In this document: piece after piece, positions 56,292 to 64,000 of the stretch | How the letters are laid out: the number at the start of each line of letters is the position of its first letter | Numbering within the stretch: the first letter of the stretch is position 1 | Source of the DNA: Ophioderma brevispina | Lineage: Eukaryota > Echinodermata > Ophiuroidea > Amphilepidida > Ophiodermatidae | Direction: 5' to 3' | Length of the DNA: 64,000 bases | Assembly (NCBI GenBank): GCA_023653785.1 | Contig: JAMKCH010044164.1 | Location: 1-64,000, forward strand | Translations under genes and position numbers: made by a program | The notes under the pieces: generated by a model | What the model was told of the DNA's origin: nothing | The model's database searches: none | Seen by the model: the letters and a program-made list of their open reading frames with translations, nothing else

Positions 56292-57355
56292 CAGGTGTCC
56301 CAGATGATTAGGACCCTCGATAACCCAAAATGTTTTATTTTTTTCCATAGAATCATAATAGTAGGTAAGCTGTTTTAATATCCAACTTCAATATACTGTA
56401 ACCTTTCATAAGAATTTTGAATCATAAAAATCGGACTGACCAAATGTTTGAAAATACACTTAATTGTGTTAGAGGAGCGATTTCCAATCCGTTGGGCTTA
56501 GTGAAAAAAAATGTATGTTACTTTTAACTTTACCCCTCTTGCCTGGCAATTTTTTACAACATGCTTTAGTCCCTTCGGGAAATCGTTTAAAAACACTCAA
56601 ACGTGTGATTGTGGTACCAATAAGAGCTGGGATCTCCTCTTTTTTCCATCGATACCAAAATGATTGCTAATATGCCCAGTACGACAGTACGACGTCAAAA
56701 TGATGTCTAATCTCGCTAGACAGTAAAGCTCATTGGCCACCAGCATTAGGCCTATTATATCTATTTTGGGACTTTCTCTGCGAGTAAAGCACTAAACCCT
56801 CTTATGTATATAAAAGCTGTCCTTTGCCATGATTTAGAGACAAAACCAGCTCAAAAAATCGATATCCCGAATCTTTTGGTGCCAAATGAATTTTCGCCTA
56901 TTGTGCACTTGTGTTTCTGAAATTGAAAATTTTTGCTGCCTATGGTCTTTATGGCATCACTGTGATGCCATAGGTATGTGCTGGACTTATCTTGGTATCA
57001 AGGGAAAGAGAATGGTCATAGCTATACTATTGGTACCAAATTCAAAAGTATCAAAGTGCTTATAAGAGATTCCGATGGAGATAATTGATGCACAAAAGGC
57101 TTGGTAAGATCGAGGGATAACACACACATACATTTTTCCCTACGCCCCAAAGGATGGAAGCAGCACCTCTAACCAATTAAGTGTATTTTTCACTTTTGTT
57201 TCCGATTTTTATGATTCAAATTCTTATGAAATGACGTATAATGAAGTTGGATTTTAAACCAACTTACCTAATTTATTGATTTTTGCTAATTGAAAAACTA
57301 AAACATTTTGGGTCTGCGATGGGTACTAATCATTCTGGTACACTCCCTGTTATAA
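56292..57355. mobile_element. Long-TIR mariner-like element with piggyBac-like core
   Basis: Ends CAGGTGTCCCAGATGATTAG (left) and CAGGGAGTGTACCAGAATGA (right, reverse strand). Inverted homology continues inward for at least 240 bp ('atccaacttca', 'aatcataaaaatcgga', 'aatacacttaatt'). The core, about 56,520-57,121, resembles the 54,659 MITE in reverse orientation ('ccctcgatcttacca'), suggesting a nested insertion. No transposase. Confidence 0.65.
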
Positions 57356-57989
57356 ACAAAAAACCCCCGCCGTTTAGTGGTTACCCCACTTTATTAGCAC
57401 AGTATTGTAATAGGGCTTTGCAACATGCATTATTGCGTCCTACCATCAAAACCGCAATTTGTTCCCACGGATACTTGTGTGGTGTTGGTGCAAGTTCCAG
57501 GCTCTCATACAGAAAATAGAGAACACAACACACATAAATCGGAACAACCACCTTTAATACGGTTTTCAGTTTTTTTGATCTCAAAACTTCCCTCCAAATG
57601 AATTCTCCATCAACATATGCGTTTCCTGACGAATAAAACATCAGACTTACAGATGTTTTGAGAGTTAATATAGTTATAAATGCGAATACGTTGACTTCAG
57701 TGCTTTCATTAAGGTCAGAGGATTTATTTTTCTTTGTACGGACTACATGTTCCAATTGATTTGGCTGTGGCTTTTTATTTCCACACTTTGAATCGATATA
57801 ATGATTTTCTTTGTAGGGCGGACTACATGATTCAACTAGCTTTAGCTTGGACTTTCCACCCCTGCACTGCCCCATTCAATGCCCATACCTTCGAAGCTTC
57901 ACTTCTCACACAAAAGATGCTGACATACTGCCAGCATTTTAATCAACTTGAAAAGCATGCCGTCAACAGCTTACAGACCATTGCTATTG
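57356..57989. other. Non-coding stretch
   Basis: A 164-codon minus frame (57,381-57,875) has one hydrophobic stretch but no motif I recognise. Confidence 0.3.
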
Positions 57990-58265
57990 GATATGTGCTA
58001 ATCCCGACTAATCCCTCTTTCACTTGTCAGATCACTATCTTAATACAAGCTTGAAGTACCATGTTTTGACTCCCCTGAATCTTTTTGCAAATTGTGTCAC
58101 AAAACTGCTAGATACACTGTAAATTCTGGCAGGGATGTCAACACGTTAATTTTCCGTGTCAGAATTGTCACCGACCTGCCACCACCGGGTCTTGCTGTGT
58201 TTACTGTTTTTACGGAATATAAACACCCGAATTGTTGTGAAAGGTTGTGAAGTGATTTCAGTCAG
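57990..58265 (+). repeat. Partial copy of the 41,746 Kolobok-like family
   Basis: 'atgtgctaatcc', 'actaatcc', 'gctagatacactgtaa' and 'gaagtgatttcag' align in order with 42,528-42,795. Ends are not preserved. Confidence 0.65.
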
Positions 58266-59019
58266 GGTCTATTTCTAATGTCTGCATATATTTTGGCCCT
58301 TGGGACCCTTGTATATTAGATTATAGTAAAGATATACATTTCAAGGTTAAAATAACTACCAATTAGCAGAATGCTGTCCTCTGCAAATTGATCCCTAGTT
58401 TGCCTATTCAACCTGGATACTGTTTACTAGCAGGGGACTGGTAGTGAAAGAGTTTGCGCTTCCGGATACATGTTATGCATTTTGCAACACACGTTACTTT
58501 GGGCATAGTAAGCATATTGCCAACCCTCCTTAATGGACCCCAGCTTTGGTAATCAAGGTTCTACAGGGGTCCAATTTTAAAATTTTCCGAATTGTGTTGA
58601 CAAGTAACCATGATGTTTTTTTCTGGTTACAAGGAATCCAAAAGTTGTTTAACAACTTCTTTGAGATTAATAGTTTTTCGGAGTTTTTTTTTTATTATTA
58701 TTATTATTATCAATGCATAAGTACGTGCGTACCAAAATCAGTTTTATCCAGAGTTGCACACTCACATGCATCTGGTACACTAACAGTACCCCCACTATAC
58801 GGAATTTACTAGTTTATGATGTTTCTAGATGTTCAATTTACAATCAAATCATCACGCAGCTGAGAAATGCTCTGCATAGGAATGCTATACAGCCTGAAGC
58901 ATAGGATACGAGGCAAAGAGAAAAGCTGCTCGGTAAGGACAAGGGTGCGCACCTGCAGGGGAAGTACATATTCTTCCGAAAAAGTGTTATAACATTGTAA
59001 ACTCAGTTCCGTCTATATG
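58266..59019. other. Non-coding stretch with a (TTA)n run
   Basis: TTA trinucleotide run at about 58,691-58,710. 'acaggggtccaattttaaaa' near 58,564 matches a repeat near 6,079. No gene. Confidence 0.45.
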
Positions 59020-59690
59020 TGCCATTTTCTAGAATGAATTAAATGTCATCTAAATTTTTGCCCGGAATATCAGCGACCAACGGAAGTACTCCTGATTCTT
59101 GGAGATAAAGTAAATTCCTCTCGGTATGCATAGGACCAAACACTTCAGATTCATTTTTCACTGGAACTGCAGAGCCATTGTTATTACATGCAGCTGAAAG
59201 ATTTCAGTGTTATTTCAGGTGTTCTAATTCATTCAATTTCCCGCGTTATGAGCAAAATGAAAATCATGCACCCTAGTGAAAATGCAGGTAACCGGTGGGC
59301 CGAAACAACGGTTAAGTGAATAGAAAGATGTCCTACATCTTGGTATTAGGTCCAATACCAAGCAACACTTCCTTTTCATGATTTTTTGTTCATCTTCGTT
59401 TCCTTTTTTGAATAAATGATGAAATATACGTCAAGGTATTGGACTCACAGAAATTGCTTCGAGTTTTATTTTATTTGTGAGCGAGGCTACAGATCAATCT
59501 AAATCGGGAGGCGATAGCCTTATCGTCATGGCCAATACAATGGCTCTGCTATCGGACGGATTTCTTATCATAGCGCCGTATTTTGCTGGAGTCAATGTAA
59601 CGTGGTGTACATCCGTTTGCACTGATATTCAGGGGAAAGGAGATGGCCTTTATTTTCATTTCAAGAAAATGTGCACATACTATACGTGAG
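59020..59690. mobile_element. Inverted-repeat element, family D copy 2
   Basis: 'gtgccattttct' near 59,020 and its inverse 'aagaaaatgtgcac' near 59,665 form the ends. Interior pieces ('gagccattgttat', 'cagctgaaagatttcag', 'aataaatgatgaaa') align with 37,640-38,330. No coding capacity. Confidence 0.6.
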
Positions 59691-60104
59691 AACACGCTGA
59701 TTTTTATAATTTAGGAATTTATTTAGGAAAAATATGTACTTCCCAGGGGTGCGTCAACTTTATAAACGCTATGAGTTTTGCGACCCGCTAGCTTACAAAC
59801 AGCTTAGCAATCGGATCGTACACAGATCCAAATTTGTAACGTGAGTTTTATGATATGAAATTTGAGCGCAATGAATTCATTGGTTTGGATTTATCATTTT
59901 TTAGGCAGTTCAATGTCAAACCTGTTGGAGACATCAAAATGAAATCCCAATACACACACGAGGTTTTAGTCCGAAAATAAAATAAGGTATGCTAGTGCAA
60001 AACAAACATCACAGCAGGTTTCCACAAATTTACTTATTATTATGGAGTTTTATTTTTACTGCTTTGTTCATTATTGGTACACTAAATAATTTTTCTTTGT
60101 TCCA
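59691..60104. other. Non-coding stretch
   Basis: No feature recognised. Confidence 0.35.
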
Positions 60105-60165
60105 AACCTAACCTTAATCCTTAACCCTAACTTAACCTAAGCCCTCCCCGTACCCCTAACCTGTA
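60105..60165 (-). repeat. Short CCCTAA-type block
   Basis: 'aacctaaccttaatccttaaccctaacttaacc' in fragments; degenerate telomere-like units in the opposite orientation to the 20.7-kb block. Confidence 0.65.
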
Positions 60166-60179
60166 TTTTTTTTTCGGTT

Positions 60180-60470
60180 AAGCGAGCAGTTTTGTCCGTT
60201 GTGTTTTGTTATTCCGTACCTTTTCTTTTTTGGGGACCCTTTTTTCAGACAAGCGAACTTTTGTTTAGTGACCTTTTGTCTTGGACCGGAGAACCTAATT
60301 TTGTTCCTGACTAGCGAACTTTTTTTTACTGGAGAACCTTACATTTTGGACTATAGCAAGCATATGTTTGACTAGCAAACTTTTTGGGACTAGCAAACTA
60401 TTTTTGACTAATAGACCTTCTTTTCGGCCAAGCGAATCGTATTTTTGGACTAGGCGACCATGTTCCCTTA
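60180..60470 (+). repeat. Degenerate tandem repeat, unit about 20 bp
   Basis: Repeats of the form 'gactagcgaacttttttt' with variants 'aagcgaac', 'ggagaacc' and 'tagcaaac' run for about 290 bases, at least 12 units. Lies next to the CCCTAA-type block. Confidence 0.75.
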
Positions 60471-61349
60471 GGGTGCTTTATCAACTGTATAGAACATTAA
60501 CATTACGTTTTTCGAACATTTGGCATGATCAGATGCGCTGGTTAATACATGTGGTGCGTACGAAGTTAGATCTATACTTAGAAATATTGAGATAATCACC
60601 CCTTTGATTATTGGTACCGATTCCCAAGAAAAAGCTTTGTAGCTTCCTATTAACAGACGCTTGAAAAAAATCGTCGCAAGCTATATATTATAAGTTTTTA
60701 TTTTTTTATTATTTTTTTTATTTATTTTTGTATTTCTACAGGGACACAGAGAAGTTGTTTTGCGTTTTTCTCTCACAGGTAATTACTTTTTTCTTTTGCG
60801 TATGATGCAGGCGCTAAATGTCTTGAATTTGGTGGCGCCCAGCTCAGTGCTGATGGTTGGGGTTTGAGAGTCTATATCCAGCGGTGTAGAAAGATACGGC
60901 ACTCAATTGATAATGTGAACTGCAGTATTGATGGAGAGGCCCCATTGGGCCGGCGGAGATTGTCGCAGCAACCATCGGTGCAGATTGCTGTTGAACCGAC
61001 CGCTCCTGTGCGAATCCTGTGACACATTCCTTGCGTTGAAGAGTGCTACCAGGTGGGGAGTGCTGTCACTAGGTGTGATAGGGAATTTGTCTGGTCTTGG
61101 GTGACTATCTCCAGGCAATGGTCCATGTCTTGTAATATGGGAGCTTGAGAGTGTTAGCGGCGTAATTTAGCAGAGGAAAATGTTATAGTTTGTTTACCCA
61201 ATGTGTTATAATTTTTTTGGTGTCCGGTATAATCATTCTCCATTGAAACACACTTCTTTACGAAGTCGACCCTGGTTTAAAGGCCTGTCCATATCATAAT
61301 AACTGGTGGTGATTTATGAAGTCCTATTATGAATTTCCTTTTTATATGG
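60471..61349. other. Non-coding stretch, GC-richer at 60,800-61,130
   Basis: A 71-codon minus frame at 60,903-61,118 matches nothing I know. The local GC rise may mark an old coding fragment. Confidence 0.3.
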
Positions 61350-61568
61350 AGTCCTTCATATAGAAAATCACAAACTTTCACAAAAACATCACAAATTCCG
61401 GATCCGGAAATTTTGTTATACACTGTAATATAGGCACTTTATATTGGTCATAAATTAGCAATTGTCGTGAAACGAAATTCCGATTCAATCATCTCTAACT
61501 TTGTTAGTTCTAGTTGACTATTTTTAATTACTACCCAAAAATATATATTTCGAAATCTCTGAGTCGTC
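61350..61568 (-). repeat. Dispersed repeat family B, copy 4
   Basis: Reverse orientation: 'agtccttcatatagaaaatc', 'tagttctagttgactatttt' and 'gaaatctctgagtcgtctt' match the other copies. The TTAA at the outer end resembles that of copy 1. Confidence 0.75.
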
Positions 61569-62835
61569 TTAAGAAATGGCACAGAAAAGAAATTTGCTAT
61601 GAAAAAGTTGCTAAATGAATTTAAGGATGTGCGCAATCGTAAAATGCTTAAAGTACAGCAAGAGCAAAGCTTCTATGCAGCTATACTTGATCTACTAGCT
61701 ATTACTGAAATCTTTTCAATAGCTATATGCTATAAATTACAAGGATACAGAGAACCTGCAGGTTACAGCAACCAACAGAACCTAATGAAGCGACCCTCTT
61801 GTATTCCATTGTAAGATAATACGTCTTATAATGAGTTGTACAACGGCCCGTCGTATAAAATCTCGAAATTTTCATCAATTTGCATAAATTTGCATTATTT
61901 TGCAAATTTATATTCATATCCTTTGTTATGCTAAACGGAATAAAGCGCAACACAAAGGGATACGTTAGCAGGAAAGGATATTTCGCGCTAACGTCGTAAT
62001 GAGTGAATAAAAAAAGCCGATTTCCCCTTAACGTAATGATGACACTATCGGGAATGTAACTGTACCACGCATTACAATGTGTTCAGATCCATTTACTCGC
62101 CAAACAACATATTTCTTTGAATTATTGCACATCTGAAACGAATTCTTACAGGTGTATGTGGTGATAAATACACTGCATAAATATAGGTTTTCGGTTACCT
62201 GTAAGGCTCAAGATTATAAATAATAATTAAATTCTTAATTGTCAATTAAAATGAATATAAACACTAAAATAACTTTGCATTATCGATAATGACATTGTTT
62301 TAAACGTTACAGCCTCGGGGAATTCAGTAACCACTGACTAATATTTAGAGAATAGAAGATAAGATTTGTTGTTTTACCTATCTAATATCGTGTCATTGGA
62401 TGGGTAGTACGGTTGGTGGGTCCAGTAACACATTTCGTTACTGAAAAATTTTCTGATATAGTGCTTTGCCTACTATCAACTATGGCGTTCATTGTGGACG
62501 CCATCTTGGATATCTCAGGAAAGTCACGGTAGCAATTGGGTTGAACATCCTTTCCCCATGCTGTCAGCAGCTACAGCGCTTTTCGTATAAATAAACCTTC
62601 CGGGTTTCGGGCTACTTCATGAAGTGGCACTATTTTGACAATGGACGGACCGAAATTTGGCTTCCAGTTCCGCCGTTAAATTACAATCGGGGATCCCGAT
62701 TCTAATTACAAATCCCGGGTATAGCTTACTAGACAATTACCCACACAACTGTGCAAAAAGCTCAAATTTTGAAAATTGGTGGGCGCAGATGATATAAATA
62801 TTTTATATATAGCTTACAAAAGGATTCGAAGCGCA
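61569..62835. other. Non-coding stretch, no feature seen
   Basis: AT-rich; no coding or repeat signal recognised. Confidence 0.35.
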
Positions 62836-63330
62836 TTAGTTTTGAAAATAATACCCGCTTTTTTCATATACAAAACGAGTTTTGTATATGAACTTGACCA
62901 GGTTGTCAGTAATTGCAATATTGGTGAAGTAGTTGTTAGATAATTTAAAATCAATGCAAGGGGTATTTAGGATTCTCCCTTGAGAGACCTTGGTCTTGAA
63001 TCTAGCAATGCGAGCATTTATGTGTTTGGTTTTGATGTGATTAAACACAGCGGTGTGATTTCTGAGAACAAGTGAAACTGCATGATCGAGCGTGGACACA
63101 ATCACGTAATAATAATCGCCAATTTCTAAAGTCACACCCTCACGCAAGCAGAGCTCATTCAGTTCAATCCATATCGATCTGGGCCATTTCACCCCTACTG
63201 TCCCTTAAATCACACGACCATCAGTCCGAAAAGCAGCGAAATTGTTGATACCTTGGTCATCAGCGACTCTGGTAGCTTTACGTTTTAACAGTGCAGATCT
63301 AGTGAAGAACGAGTACTATGCTAAGTTTGG
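62836..63330 (-). pseudogene. Retrotransposon-like coding remnant
   Basis: A 118-codon minus frame, extended upstream across a stop to about 63,330, contains SALLKRKATRVADDQG, VKWPRSIWIELNELCL, LEIGDYYYVIVSTLDHAV and DNLVKFIYKTR. Codon-like constraint is suggested by the continuous, compositionally balanced reading across 160 codons. I associate the pattern with the region before the KARLNLLP zinc-knuckle tail of some non-LTR retrotransposon proteins. This is from memory and only moderately sure. It breaks off before that tail. Confidence 0.45.
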
Positions 63331-64000
63331 GGATCATCTGAATTGAACAGACAAGAGAAGAGAGATCTTTTTGGCCATGTAAATTGGGGTTGGATCCATG
63401 ACACCTAAAACCCCAAATACTTGGAATAAACATGGTTTCCTATACTGGGGACTTTCTACTGATGATCTCTATTACCAACCCAATTAGTAATAGGCTAACA
63501 ATATTATTTCAACTATTAAACTATTATTGTAAGTGGACCGGGGGGGGGATCGTTAAACTTTGACATTGACCATCATATTGATAGCTTGACTTTAGCAAAC
63601 TATAGGGGGGGAGCCAGCATGTTGGTCGGTACACACCGGGGGGGGGGGGGGGGGGGGGGGGGGCAAAGAGGGCAGGTATACAAGGTACCTCATTCCTATG
63701 ACATTACGAACATTTTGGTATGCAATTCAACAAACATTGGACCACTTTTCCATTTTAACCCTGTATAATCTTGTGCGAGCCTAGATCGCTTAAGATACCC
63801 CTACAGAGTGGCCATCATACCATTTTAGTGTATTAATAGTATGAGGTAGCCCTAGGTTAATGCCTCTTGCCCCCCCCCAGGTGAGTACCAACTTAGGCTA
63901 CTTTAGATGGTCTGTCTCATCCACTACTATGGGTAAACACATAATACATACATACACACACAAACACGCACGCGCGCGTGCGCGCCACACACAATACTAC
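63331..64000. other. Non-coding end with G, C and CA/CG tracts
   Basis: G runs lie at 63,541-63,549 and 63,639-63,663. The last 60 bases are CA repeats with an alternating CGCGCGCGTGCGCGC core at about 63,970-63,985, a Z-DNA-prone sequence. Confidence 0.7.

Noticed and set aside
57381..57875. 164-codon minus-strand frame with a hydrophobic stretch
   Set aside because: No recognisable motif, repeat-rich neighbourhood and no splice or start support.

Overview
This looks like 64 kb of animal nuclear DNA that is almost entirely transposon and repeat debris. It is AT-rich. Long open frames are rare. It carries tRNA-derived SINE heads, decayed LINE retrotransposons, Tc1/mariner remains, many TIR-bounded non-autonomous DNA transposons and a C2H2 zinc-finger gene family. 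A GTCCTTCGGA core in one SINE and the mix of families suggest a marine invertebrate, perhaps a deuterostome. That placement is inference and low confidence. I found no rRNA, CRISPR array, operon or bacterial-type gene.

Layout. 0-6.5 kb: a 483-bp inverted-repeat element, a TTAA-flanked MITE, a 1,010-bp tandem segmental duplication (two full units and one 636-bp unit that lacks a MITE), an antisense LINE C-terminus, a 77-bp triplication and a mariner-type MITE. 7.3-9.1 kb: the only gene I would defend, a C2H2 zinc-finger exon whose 3' array is decayed and followed by two nested transposons. 11.9-14.2 kb: a 2.4-kb foldback element. 15.2-16.7 kb: a zinc-finger pseudogene paralogous to the 7.3-kb exon. 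17-20.9 kb: a TGACCT-rich tandem repeat, a SINE, a second TTAA MITE and a telomere-like degenerate array. 24-27.3 kb: a TTAA MITE, duplicated blocks and a 178-bp satellite. 29-34 kb: a mariner-type element with a nested hairpin MITE, a LINE fragment and a dead Tc1 element. 34.2-37.1 kb: a decayed CR1/L2-superfamily LINE on the minus strand. 37.5-44 kb: inverted-repeat elements, another LINE tail and a 1.1-kb Kolobok-like element. 48.3-50.35 kb: the most striking structure, a TIR element containing five near-perfect 39-43-bp palindromes spaced about 63 bp apart, abutting a MITE that has a mariner-like element inserted in it. 51-57.4 kb: further nested MITEs. 60-64 kb: short tandem repeats, a CCCTAA-like block, a LINE-like coding remnant and simple-sequence tracts.

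Functionally, nothing here reads as a pathway. The intact zinc-finger protein would be a DNA-binding nuclear protein. Everything else with coding potential belongs to dead or dying mobile elements. The value of the window lies in the order of insertion events it records (filled versus empty sites, three-level nests) and in the palindrome-array element.
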